Part shown: positions 28,531-41,300 of the stretch, piece by piece
Layout of the letters: the number at the start of each line of letters is the position of its first letter
Numbering within the stretch: the first letter of the stretch is position 1
Origin: Citrus sinensis
Lineage: Eukaryota > Streptophyta > Magnoliopsida > Sapindales > Rutaceae
Length of the DNA stretch: 64,000 nucleotides
Direction: 5' to 3'
NCBI RefSeq assembly: GCF_022201045.2
Contig: NC_068558.1
Coordinates: forward strand, 52,121,501-52,185,500
Made by a program: the position numbers and the translations under genes
The notes under the pieces: generated by a model
Seen by the model: only the letters and a program-made list of their open reading frames with translations
Databases searched by the model: none
Told to the model about the DNA's origin: nothing

Positions 28531-29188
28531 AATTTGCCGAAATAAGTTGCTTTGCATTGTATTTTCGTCATCAAATGACGAGTATCACATGTTCATCAAT
28601 GACATGTTGAAATTCTTGTTGAACTATTCGCTTTCTTCTCGTATACGTCGCAAGACTTTTTTCTTTTTTCATTGGACACATTAGATAAGCTATATATGTT
28701 GTGAGGTTGAGGAGTTTAAGTATCAACATAAGAATTTAGAGACTTTTTGTTTATAAATCTAAGTGATTTCCTTCCATTACTTTATAATCAATACGAAACA
28801 AAACTCAGCAAAATATTAACTTTATTAGTTACAACTACTAATTATTGTTAGTAATCGATGACACAAAACAAGCAACTAAGCCAATAACCGATATGATTTA
28901 AATCATCAGTCTTGGTTCTTATGCATTGCAGTGGCTACAAACAGTGACAGAGCTAAGATTTTAGTACCACGGGATCATAATTAATGAAGAAACTATGTAC
29001 TTGATTACGTTATAGATTTTAGGCTATAACATGAAATTTATAAGATTACAGAGCCAAAAATGGGGGTACAATAGATAAATCATTAAATTTTAGTAGGTTA
29101 GATAAATAACAAATTTGTGCAAAAAATGAGGAAGCCAAATATAAATTAAAATTCACCTAAATAAATTAAATAGAAAAAAGTTTCAGTT
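28531..29188. other. Gene-free AT-rich stretch
   Basis: No gene, repeat or element recognised. Confidence 0.4.
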
Positions 29189-30096
29189 CAATTTTAATAC
29201 GATTATACAAATATTTATGAAGTGATAGAAACTTTGCGTGAAGGAATTTGGCAAAGCTGAAAATGAGAGGAAATGGTATGAAACTTGAAATTTATTTCGA
29301 AATATCATCGTCCGGGATCGAACAAGTTGGTTAGCAGTTAAAACTTAAAACTTGCACTGGAGAGAAATTATCAGCCATATACCCTTAAATGACACCCGTA
29401 TCAAATATGTGTGAACACTTTTTAAGTGTATCACTCATATACCCTAAGTTGACAAAATACTTCTATCGTCCACCAATCCGTTAACTTCCGTTAGAAAGTT
29501 CACAAAATTAGAACAAATTGATTATTTTATCTTTAAAACACACGTTTGATACGGATGTCAATTTTAATACGATTATACAAATATTTATGAAGTGATAGAA
29601 ACTTTGCGTGAAGGAATTTGGCAAGCTGAAAATGAGAGGAAATGGTATGAAACTTGAAATTTATTTCGAAATATCATCGTTCGGGATCGAACAAGTTGGT
29701 TAGCAGTTAAAACTTAAAACTTGCACTGGAGAGAAATTATCAGCCATATACCCTTAAATGACACCCGTATCAAATATGTGTGAACACTTTTTAAGTGTAT
29801 CACTCATATACCCTAAGTTGACAAAATACTTCTATCGTCCACCAATCCGTTAACTTCCGTTAGAAAGTTCACAAAATTAGAACAAATTGATTATTTTATC
29901 TTTAAAATACACGTTTGATACGAATGTCAATTTTAATACGATTATACAAATATTTATGAAGTGATAGAAACTTTGCGTGAAGGAATTTGGCAAGCTGAAA
30001 ATGAGAGGAAATGGTATGAAACTTGAAATTTATTTCGAAATATCATCGTCCGGGATCGAACAAGTTGGTTAGCAGTTAAAACTTAAAACTTGCACT
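29189..30096. repeat. Tandem array of a 369-370 bp unit, about 2.5 copies
   Basis: Units start at 29189, 29559 and 29928 with CAATTTTAATACGATTATAC; the third stops after TTGCACT at 30096. The copies differ at only a few positions (for example an extra A in the first, near GGCAAAGCTG). Each full unit contains CGGGATCGAAC, which reversed resembles a tRNA T-loop or SINE box B, and a pair of inverted blocks GACACCCGTATCAAA / TTTGATACGGATGTC. It may thus be an amplified MITE or SINE fragment. Confidence 0.85.
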
Positions 30097-31380
30097 TAAT
30101 TGGGCGGTCCCTACTCCCCTGTCATCCAAACAATCAAAAAAGCAATCGAGCAGGCTCCCACAATAATAATTAGTGGAGAGAATTGTCTCGTTTACAAACC
30201 TAGCGATGTGTTCCTCAACCATTTCTCGTTATTCGAGTCCACTAATTTACATTCTGGCTCGGTTCTATTTCCACATACTTTATAATTTTAGTAACAGATC
30301 ATTACCCAAAAAAAAAAAAACTTTAAATATGATTATTTTATTTAAAAAATCACATCAATTACAAAAAATAAAATTTTTTAAAATAAAATTCTTTAAATAA
30401 TCTTGTCTTTCTCTCTCTTCAATTGAAGAGAAAAACAATATTTTTTTGAAAAATTTTATTCAGAGTGTTTTTTAAAATATTAAATTTAGTATTGTATTAT
30501 TTTTCATTTCATTATTCTTGAAGAGAAAGGAGTGTTATAATTACTATTATTTTAATGGAGTAAATGTTTAGGACAATATTATATTAGATGGTTTCGATTA
30601 TTAAGTTGCTAAATGCCGATGCTTATGTTTTAGGGTTATAATTTTTTGCCTCAATATTTATTTGATTTAGCTATTATTTTTAACTTTTAAAAATATTAAA
30701 AAATAATTAATAGTTAAATGAGTTGTATTTAATACCATACATGAACAACCTAATTAATGGGTACAAAACATTAAGTTTGTATTTGATCTCTTTCATAAAA
30801 CGACATAAAATTAGATCTGATATCTGATTCTAACACAACAAGCCCCATACCCATAGGAAATTTTTTGCCATCCCTAACCAGTTGATATGTTTCAAACTTT
30901 TACTAGTGAGAAATTTATGGTAATTTATTTTGTTTGATTTTTACGTAAGATGTGTATACCCTGACCTAACTGAACTTCGATTAGAAAATAATCTCCTAAC
31001 AATTAATGCATGAAAATCCTAAATTTAGTAACTAAGAAAATAACAATCTCGTCATGAAAGTAGGAAAAAAACGTAATCATAATGTGTTTTGAATTTCGAA
31101 CTTGCTTGTGTTGTTTGTTTACTGGTATCCACAAACTTCAAGTCGTCAACTTGTAGCTTTTTCAAACTGAATAATTTGTTAACACCCAATGTTTGTTTTT
31201 TTTTTAAAGGAAAATAATATCAATATTTTCCTCAAGAGTGTGATCCTACTAAAATATACCGTTTTGTTTCTCAATAATACCCACTTTTGAATAAAATAAA
31301 ACAAATTTCCTACTAGAGAAAACAGAATCTAGATGGGCTATGCTGAAATTATCTTCAAAGGTAAAGTGGGCTTTAACTTT
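30097..31380. other. Gene-free AT-rich stretch
   Basis: No supported gene. A short coding-like frame at 30100-30285 has no family resemblance or exon context. Confidence 0.4.
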
Positions 31381-31472
31381 TAATGGGCTATAGAATGAAG
31401 CCGAATTTGATTCTCGGCCCCAGCAGCTCTTATGGGGCTATAAAAACAAAAAGGCAGGGAAGACAAAAATAG

Positions 31473-31480
31473 GCGCGAAA
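31473..31480 (-). promoter_or_regulatory. E2F-like site upstream of DCC1
   Basis: GCGCGAAA here is TTTCGCGC on the minus strand, which fits the E2F consensus TTTSSCGC. Three TGGGCT (site II/TCP-type) motifs lie just upstream, near 31334, 31369 and 31384. Together they fit an S-phase or proliferation-linked promoter for the cohesion gene downstream. Function is inferred from motif and context. Confidence 0.55.
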
Positions 31481-32500
31481 GGCAAATAAGATGCTCGCCC
31501 CGCTCCCAAAATAACAGTAAGCTCCAGCCATCTTGCCTAGAGATAATGGAAAAGATCCGCATAGAGTTAGGGCAAAAGACTTAATTCTAGTGTATGTTTT
31601 TTAATTTTTCTCTTCACATTCAATTCTTAATTTATCTCCTTGTCTGTTTTTGAGTTTTTGTTTTTTTAATTTTCTTTGGGTTAGTGTGAATTATTTTGTT
31701 ATGTATGTAATTTCATTTTGCTGTTTGGTTGCATAGAAAATGCCGGGAAAAAAGAGTACTGGAGTCAAGAAAGAGAAATGTCTTTGGTTTCTTCTTAACA
31801 AATAAGTAAAACCCTAAATTTTTCGGCATTTTTTTTTTTTCATTTTTGGCTCTTATGATACTCGATTTATATGTTCGATTAGTGAAGAACTAGGGTTTGT
31901 GAAAAGGGTAAGTTTGTGTCGTTAAGTAGACATGATCTGATGAATTAGTTGGATTTATTGACTCTATCATTGTTCGTGTTCATAGGTTTGGAATAAATTG
32001 CTTTTCTTTAACTCTTAGGTTTTTTACATGGTTAACTTTTAATGCTTGACTTCTCCTTCTCCACAATTTAATTCATGTAAAATGTTAGTCACTGGGTAAT
32101 GTTTTTGTTTTTAGTTGTTTGGGTTTTATGTCTTGGGTTGCAGGGATTATACAGTTATGTTTCATTTTCAGAATATGGAAAGCGGAATGTGAGTAGAATT
32201 AGCTGTTTGCTTCACTATCTTTCTCTATCTGTAAGCATTTGTAGGAAGATTCTTGATTAATTAATTAATTTTGTTATTAAGGATTTGAACCCACTTGCCG
32301 CATGATGCCACTGGTGTTTGATTTGACCGCATTTTTTTGCAGCCAGCATCCCAGTTCAAATGGACTAAAAATGGTGGAACCATTAGTATGGTTTCCTAGA
32401 TTGGTCATAGATCATTCTGGCTCTGGACATTGACTCTTTCCTTTGCGGGAGTTTGAAAAAAAGTATTATAGTCTTTTGTCACATTTGGTTCTTGCTACTC

Positions 32501-33881
32501 ATGGAACAACAACATTCAGGCTGCAGAGACGCAGAGGCTGTGTTGAATCTCCAACAAAATTCCTCAATTTCTATTGCGTATCACCCTCTCTTTGGCCCTA
32601 ATGATGATCTAATACTCCTGGAGCTTGACGAGAAACTCCTCTCTGATGTCCTATACCAGCGGTCAGCAATAAATGAAAGTTTAATCCTTCATTGAAATTG
32701 CTCTTGTTTTCAACTATTTGTTACTCATAATTATTCTTTCTTCTTTACTAGAGTGAGCTTAAGAGGGCAACCTGATGAAGATGCTGTTCTTTGCACTCAA
32801 TCAAAAACTTTTGCCATCAAGTTTGTTGGAACTTCAAACTCTGTATTCCTTATTCCTCCATCAGATCATTCTTCATTTTGTGAAATTGCAGATGATTGTT
32901 CTGGGAAAAATCGTAACCAGCAATCTATTGCATCTGTCATAAAAGTTGCACCTGGTAACATGGAGCTTGTTGAGGTTGCTCCAAGAATTGACAAGCTCAA
33001 ATTGCTTCTCTCAGAGAATCCTTACAGCTCAGAGGAGGCGCTTGAATTTGAGGATTTGGAGGAGATGGAGAAAAGTAAAGCAGGATTGTATACGTGGAAT
33101 GATCTTGTTGACAAGGTTCAAGCAAGTGATGATGAATTGAGGAGTGGGCTATGGGCTCTTTCAGCAGTAGAGCTCGGTGGGTATTGGAGAATTGTGGATG
33201 AGAGATACATGGGCACAGTTCTGGCTATGCTTTTACACAATTCTGTGTTGAATGATTGGTCATTGGATGCACTTATTGAAGATGAAGTTGTGAATGTTCT
33301 GGTATCAGATGGCTTTCCACCCATTCTTGCAAGCCATTGTTTGCGCGTTTATGGTAGTAAGGTGGATGAGAATAGGAGCAAAAGTTGTTTGTGGAAGTTG
33401 GATGAGAAGCGAGTTTGTGTGCATTTTGCTAGAGAAATCCTAAGTTCAGGCAGGAGAAAAATGGAGAGTTTTATGGAAGAGTGGCAGCGGAAGATTCCTG
33501 AAGGGATGCAGGCAAGTTTTGAGATTCTGGAAGGGGAAGTTTTGACAGAAAGGCTTGGTGTTGACTTGTGGATTCGTGCCTTTAGTGTTTCATCTTTGCC
33601 TGCCAATCCGGCTGAACGTTTCTCCATCCTGTTTGGAGAGCGGCCAAAATGGGAGTGGAAGGACTTGCAGCCCTACATAAGGTATTCTTGTGCTTCTTAC
33701 ATTATTCTCATTTCCTCTTTGCACTCTTAGGCTGATGCAGGCATTGTCTAACTTCTTTTGTCGAAATTTATCTTTTAGGGATCTTAAGGTGCCAGGACAA
33801 TCGTTAGAAGGTTTGCTCCTCAAGTACACTCGAAGGACACAACCAACCCTCGATGCCGAACCTGTTTATAGTGCTAGATAG
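32501..33881 (+). CDS. DCC1: Sister chromatid cohesion protein DCC1
   Basis: Three coding exons (32501-32661, 32752-33681, 33779-33881) encode 397 residues, the usual size. DCC1 joins CTF8 and CTF18 in an alternative RFC clamp loader that acts on PCNA at the replication fork and supports cohesion. Family-typical blocks are SIAYHPLFGPNDDLILLELD near residues 24-43, RGQPDEDAVLCTQSKTFAIK (fork-protein core), and a C-terminal winged-helix region ending DLQPYIRDLKVPGQSLEGLL. The start is the first ATG of the frame after an in-frame stop; the leader upstream (about 31560-32500) probably contains introns, with an acceptor TTTTTTGCAG ending at 32341. A short upstream ATG frame at about 31741-31806 may lie in the leader. 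No defects seen. Confidence 0.93.
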
Positions 33882-35166
33882 TGCTGTCTGTGATCATGTA
33901 ACCTTTGAAGCATTATATTATTATATTTATGTTTAAGTATCATATCATTATATTTATATGTTTCATTATGATTCTAGAGCCATTTGTCTGCCCGTCTTGT
34001 TCAGAAATCCGATTGGGTGATTCCAAGTTATTTACAGGTACCTTTGATCATTTTCTCAGTTCCCATTTTGAAAGAAATTCGGTTATGAGTCCGACGACCT
34101 TCACTAAACAACTACATAATATTAATTTTATTATTTATTTATTTGGACCACAAAGTAGTCTGTAGCTTGACAACACGTGAATCAGTATCAGCGGTTAGGC
34201 GTTAGCTTGAAGATAGTGATTGCTTGCTTGGCGATTCAAATTACATTGAAGATGGTTAGGCGTTAGTTGATCCTGATGTAATATATCGATTAATGACACG
34301 TTTTTGTCCATCGGTGAATGGTGGATGCCAAACTGAATTAGTGAATTAGTGAAATTTTGGGCAAATGAAGAAGGCAAGGCTATGGTGGAATCAGTTTTGG
34401 GTACTAAGATCTGTGAATTCTTGATCAAACGTCCACAAAACATTTGCAATCATTGGATATTTGGATTAAAGCTGCCGGAAAGCAGAGCAGCTTTAACAAG
34501 GAAAACAAACAACAGCAATGCACTACTACGACGTATGTGACTACTGATAATTAAATTAATTTACGAGTTTTGTTTTTCTTGGGCTAGTTTTTGTTTTTAG
34601 GCCCATTAACTTATTATCATACAAATTTAACAGTTTAAGTTGGCATGTTCAATTTGAGCCTTCAATGAAATTGCATTAAGAGACAAAAACATGTCTAATG
34701 AAACCCATGGACCGAAACATATATAATACTGGTAATTTTTCTTTTGCTAAAAATTATTTCTATTACACCTTGATGAGTGTGTTATTACCCGCCATTCTTT
34801 CCTTAACTTTTAACACCCCTTACACCGTACACACTTTTCTTCTCTGAATATTAAATTAAATAAGTTTATTTATTTTTTAAATAAAAAACTGCACATGTAC
34901 TCTAAAAAAAAAAAATACTGTTGATATGGGATTTGACCAATGCTAAGAAAATTGAAAGAGTTGGATACCTATGAGTAATAGTTTTTAATTAAGATTATTT
35001 TTGTAATTATGGGAGGTGTAATAGGAAATTTATATTATTTTAAATATTTTAATAGGATAAATAAAATAAAAGGGATGCGAAAAGATTTTTCCGGCGGTGT
35101 CAATAGTCCGACCCTAACGGATTTATGTTGTTGGGCTATTTTAGGGTTGGGCACATCATGAAAAGT
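33882..35166. other. Spacer between DCC1 and DNA2
   Basis: Holds the DCC1 3' end, a short coding-like island at about 34340-34510 (reads NEEGKAMVESVLGTK), a probable MITE at about 34748-35030 with ends TTTCTATTACACC and GGTGTAATAGGAAA, and the DNA2 promoter. Confidence 0.45.
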
Positions 35167-35178
35167 TTTGGCGGGAAA
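35167..35178 (+). promoter_or_regulatory. Consensus E2F site upstream of DNA2
   Basis: TTTGGCGGGAAA is a complete consensus E2F site, 130 bases before the DNA2 start codon. Plant E2F targets include many replication genes, so S-phase control of DNA2 is a strong inference. Confidence 0.75.
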
Positions 35179-35307
35179 TCCCCAGATCACGATCATCGAC
35201 GTTCGGCGGGGGAACAACGGCTTTTAAAAATTAAACTTTAATAATCAAGAAAGAAGAAGACACAAGACAGGAGGAGAGAAGTGTGCGAGTGAGCGAAGTC
35301 AATAAAA

Positions 35308-38300
35308 ATGCCTCAAAGAAAGAAAGCGAACTCATCACGAAAGTTACAGTCTTCTCAGCCTCAGCCCACCAAGTTTGGCATTCAACATTTCTTCGACCGC
35401 CACACTCAGAACTCCTCCAAGAACGTCGACGTTTCTTCATTCCCTCAAAACCCTAATTCTGATCTGATTCATTCCGTATCATCCCCAAATTGTCCTCCTT
35501 TCTCTGTTTACAGAAACCCTTCCGATTCAGCTCCCAGTAAAAAAAATTCCCCCCAGTCAGCTCTCGAGAATACCCCTCCCGACAACATCCTACCGATTGA
35601 TGATGAAACTAATTCAACTCACCATTCGCCTGAGATTTCCAAGCGCTTCAAGTTCTCACCCGAAATGGTATATTAAATTTCTGTTTCAGATTTTCTAGGG
35701 TTCTGTAACTTTTTTTTTTTTTTGGGCATATTATTAATCTATACTTATGCAAGTGGTGATACTTACAGTTGATAAAGCTAAGTCAATATGATGGAGGTGA
35801 TGAAGTCACATGGAATATATCTCCAGTCAACGAAAGACTCCTAGCAGTTTCAAAACAAATGCCTCCTGAGAACATAAGAGTATTGGCAAATTCTTCAAGA
35901 CTCAACTCTTTGACCATTCATCAATGCTCCCACAATAAGGCATGTCTTTGGATTATAGTTTTTTCATTTCATCTAACTTATCCAATTTTCAGTTTATTAT
36001 CTATTTCATTGGCAATACGTGATTCAGAGTAAACAGCCTTCACCTTCACCAAAGGCTATTAACAGATCTTTGACGACTGGCCGCAAAAGGGTAAATCCAT
36101 GTGAAGACGCTAATTTGGATGGGAATGGAAATAATGCAAATTATAGTGTATCTAGTCAGCAGAGTCCATTCAGAACTCCTCCATCGCTTTCATATTACCA
36201 TGATAAGGTAATTATGTCTTCAGATTCCTACTTGTTTGGCTTCCATCCTAAGAATGTAGATGGAAAATTACTTTGTTTTAAGATTTTGATTATGCAGGAC
36301 CTAATAAAGCACTGTTAGGAAATGGGAAAATTTTAAAATTGGACCTTTCTTTCAATTTAAGTTGAGCTGTCTTTTTCCCTATTTTGTGGAAGAGGAAAAC
36401 AGAAATTTTGATAGTGAAATTTTGAGTATATTATTTTTCTTTTTCTGATTGACTTTATAATTGAAATGTAGTTTTTTGTTTTATTTTCCCGCCTTCCTAC
36501 ACTTGTCCTCTCATTTAAGCTGTATTGATATGCAGCTAGCTAATGGTGTTGCATGCAATGGAGCATCTGATCATCTGGGCTTGAGGCATACCAAAAAGGT
36601 TTTGTTGCAGACTTATGATTTTGATGATATCCATTGTTTGCTTTTGATTAATTCAATCTTACACAATACGATCAGATTTATCTCCACATGGTATATTCCT
36701 TATAATCTGCAACGATCATTTGTTTGTCATCATAAACAGGCATTTCTTGAACTTTTGGATCAAGTAAAGGATGCCATTTCTGTTGATGCCTCAGTATCCT
36801 CTGACAAGGAAGCATATTTGTCCAAATCTCAAGATAAAAATGGTGCTGGAATGCTTTTGGAAGCAAATTCTGTTGTAAATGGAGTGCCAACAGATCCACC
36901 AGAAAATGTCAATGGGACATCCAGTTGCCATTTCCTTGTATTAGAGGCATGCTTTTCTTTAGTAGCTTTCTTTCCTTCTCCTCCTCCTTTTCTTGAATGA
37001 CACAATCTATTGCTGATATAGGTATCTGAGAAGAATAGGCCAGCTGATCCTGTTGAAGCCAAATCCCCTTATAAGGTTTTTACTAAGCCTTACTCAACAA
37101 ACCACTTCATGGCTTGATAGTGAAACTAGCTACTTGACTTTTTCAGGTTCTTCGATTACTAAATGAGCAAAGTGGAGAGGAAAGGGCTGTGCATTTGTGG
37201 GAAGATTGGTATTATCCTGCTCTGAACCCTATAATAAATGGTGCAATAGTTTGCCTTAGAATCATATATCACATAGAGACTGGGGATCACCCCACCCGTG
37301 CTAGAGCTGCATGTTTTGTATCATATTTTGTAGTTTGTTGCTCTGCTAATTGATTTTTTTTTACTATTAAAGTAGCTAGATGAACCATTTTGATTTTTCA
37401 TAGCATTTCAAGTGGTTTCTGATATGTCCTTCTGTCTTATTATTTTTGGATGTGCCTGCAGTCCTCTTTTGGTTAGAGAATTTCTATGTTATGTCTAGTT
37501 TTCATCCTAACAGTTAATTAATTGCTTTGAGAAGACTGATGTTCTGAGTGTTCCTCAAAACTTCCAACAGGTTTCACACTGTAATTGCTCCTGGAGATAC
37601 TGTGAATGTGATTGGTGAATTTGATGACCAGGGAAAGTGTGATGTTGGTCATGAAAATAATTTTCTAATTGTTCATCCGGATGTTTTGGTCTCTGGAACT
37701 CGGGTAGTTGTCTTGTACTTGTCTGAATTTTATGTTAATCTATGGAAACGTGTATTGCATATTGTTCATGGTCTGAACCCTTGTTGATAAATATCTGTTA
37801 ACAAAATGTGTGATTGTGTTTACGTATTTCTTCTTGGTAAACCTGTAAAAACTCAGGTTGCTGCTAGTTTCAGTTGCCCCCGGCGAAGTGTACTGGATGA
37901 GAGGCTAAAATGCTCTGAGCGATCAATTTCAGCATTACTTGGTACCTTGCTGCACCAAATTTTTCAGGTTACATGATTGGAAAATAATTCCCTTGTTAAC
38001 ATTGAATTGTCTATCAGTTTCTTATTCTTTTTCACAAGTAGTCTTCTAAGAATAGGTCTCAATATCCTTGCTTTTGCAGGCTGGACTTATGAAGGAGATT
38101 CCTACAATGAAATTTTTGGAAGAATATGCTAGGTTAGTGCTACAGAAAAACATTGAGAGCTTATATGCCTGTGGAGGTGAGACTTTTACGGTCACTTCAA
38201 ATTTCTAATTTCATTTTATGCTAAATCCGGGTTTATCATTTTTTGCACTTTCCTGATTATGTGGAACTTGCAGTAAACGAAAATGATATTCATAAAACCT

Positions 38301-41300
38301 TGGTTGAGGCTATCCCAAAAATGTTGAATTGGATCATTCTCTTCAAAGATTCTCAGGTGGGCCAGTTCCTCTCCGCACTGTTTCATTACTGCTAGCCCTT
38401 GAATTACTACTTTGTTCTAAAATTCCATGTTGAGGCTAATGGTTTATAAGTTGTTGGCAGGATTTAAATACCCCTACTGTTGATTTTGGATCTGATGGAC
38501 TTAAGAAGCTCAAAATATCTGAGGTTAGGCACTCCCTTGCCTTGTTTGTAACTTGGTTTGTCATTTGCAGCTTTGCGTTATCAGGGATCTTACTAATTGT
38601 TATGGTGAAGGCAAGCCTAAGTATCGATCTACATCGAGTTCCCCATACTTTTGGCATTGAATATATGAATACAACCATCCTGCCCACCTCTATGTTCTCA
38701 AATACAAGTTGCTGGGCAATCCAAAGCTATCAGGTGGATGGCTCAGCTAGTATAAGTAGCAATGCCTAGGTCTGAGAAACCATGTGTGATACACCGGCAC
38801 TAATTTATTGTCACTTTTGTATGTTGTTTTATGCACTCATCAGAGGAGCTTTGAATTAATTAAGTGATCTTGTTTACTTATAAAGTGGAAAAATATTATG
38901 CATTTGCCTTATTATAAAACAACATTGGATCATATTAAGGTATTTTCTTTATTGTAGGTAACTGATATCGAGGAGATGGCCTGGGCCCCAAAATATGGTT
39001 TGAAAGGCATGATTGATGCTTCAATCAGAGTGAAAATTGAATCAAAAAGAAATGAAATTAATGGGATGATTCTGCCTTTAGAGTTTAAGACTGGAAAAAT
39101 ACCCAATGGTCAGGCAAGTATATGGTATCTTCAGAAATTGATGCTCTACGGTTTTCCATGATGATTAGATATTGAATACGGATGACACATTATGCAAATA
39201 ACCAGATCTTAAAGGATGAATTCTACTTTCTGCTTAATGGTCGTAATTTCTGCAGTCATCTATGGAACACCGTGCCCAAGTGATCTTATATACTCTCCTT
39301 ATGTCTGAGAGGTGAGTAGGCTTCAGTTTCCTTTATTTTGTTTGGGGTGGATTGAGGATTGCAGTGCCTTTGTATGGGTAATGACTTAAACTAACTTTTT
39401 ACACTTCTGTTTGCAGGTACCTGAAGCATATTGACTCTGGTCTTCTCTATTATCTGCAGTCAGATCAGACACAGGTAAAATAAGATACTTCTCAGTCATC
39501 TATAACTATTCTCCTAGAAGGCAATTTAATATATATCGACCACGTATGAAGGGAGTTATGGTTCAAAGATCTGATTTGGTGGGGCTAATCATGCGTCGTA
39601 ATGAATTTGCAAATGACATTATTAAGGCATCAACAACTCAACAACTGCCGCCAATGTTACGAGTATGTCTGTTACTGAATTTTTGAATGATGTGTTTCTA
39701 GAGAACTCTTTCTGGATGCCTTTATTAAATTCCCCAAATGTTTCTTTTGTAGAGTCCGAGCATGTGCAAAGGCTGTCGCCATCTTGATGTTTGTACCATC
39801 TATCATAAGGTAACATTTTCATCTCTACGAATTTGGGGAGTGTTAATTGTTTATTGTTTCATCTGCTGGGCTGGTTATAGCCATATATCCTGATAACTAG
39901 AAAAATCATTTTACATGCAGCACTATAGTCATTACTTGGTCAATATTGTTGTTTAGCTGTGAAAGATTCTAACAGTGCAAGGCTTTATTATTGTTCCATG
40001 GGCTAAAGAATTTTCCAGTATCACCGAGTTTTTAAAGTTGGCTCTCTTTTCAATGTTGTAGGCATATGGTGGGAATAAAGAGTGTAGTGGATTGGGTAAT
40101 ATGTTTGATTCACATATTTACCATCTCACAACTGCTCACTGCAGTTTCCTTCGTCACTGGGATCGATTAATTGACTTAGAAGCTAAAGAGATGCAGGTGA
40201 AATATTGCATACGTATACCAAAACTATTGGCATGACATTGTTTACACCAATTTCTCATCCTCAGTATCCTTTTTTACCATTTAGGTTGTGAAGAATGAAA
40301 TCTGGTGTTCGCGTGGATCAGGAGGCAATCATTTCACTGGTTGCCTTTCATCTATTGTTCTTGATGCTTCCAACGAGCATCAAAAGTCTTATAGAGACAA
40401 TCGATTTGTCTATCATTTTGTGCGTCAACATATGCCTTCTCCAAATTTGAATGCTTCTGATGGAGATTCTTTGATTGGTGCTGCTATTCCCACAAAGGAT
40501 ATGGATTGCACGCTTAGAAGTGGAGACTATGTGGTATATTTGATTCCTCAAGACATCAGAGAGTGCATAATCTGATATTAACTCAATTCAAAACTAATGG
40601 AACAGAATATGTTTATTTTCCAAGTTTTGCTAATAAGAGATGACAAAAGACGCATATAATTCTGTGCATGTTCACTTAATAATTGGCTTCATTTAACAGA
40701 TTTGTATCGTGACATATCATCTTTACTGTTTATTGTTATGATTAATTAATTATACTTTTCGGTTTAGATACTTAGCACTGAATCTGACCGTCTAGCTGTT
40801 GCAAGTGGGTTGATAACAGAAATCAGTCGCTTCCATGTCTCTGTAAGCATAATCTTTTCTGTTCTTCCTATTCATGTCGCTATTGTAGATTGAAATTTCG
40901 ATTCTTAGCATTTAGCCAGTTCTGAGGAGTAGCTTCGAAATGCAATGATACAGACAGCTTTTTAACTGTCCATTTTTAAATGAGTTAAGACAGTTTCAAT
41001 CTCTCTTCTTCCACAAATTCCTAGGTATCTTTTTCTAAGCCCTTACGGCTACCTGGGAGGAATTCTTCTTCAGATGCAGATAGTCTCCTTCATGAGGTCT
41101 GGCGAATTGACAAGGATGAAATAATGACGTCATTTTCAGTTATGCGGTAATTCCTGACTATTGTTCCATCTTAAGCATTCTCAGATCAAAGATTTGACCA
41201 ATATATCTTGCTACATTCATGCTATTAATTATTGTTAAAGGTACAATCTGGTACAACTCTTTCTACAAAGCGCACAAAGTTCTCAGCTTCGCAGAATGAT

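Noticed and set aside
29310..29345. tRNA T-arm-like motif GGGATCGAAC repeated in the tandem array
   Set aside because: No acceptor, D or anticodon stems around it.
29189..30096. CRISPR-like repeat array
   Set aside because: Units are about 369 bases with no spacers; this is a eukaryotic tandem repeat.
35940..35946. GT donor a few bases after the GC donor of DNA2 intron 2
   Set aside because: Its use would create an in-frame TAG at the junction with exon 3.
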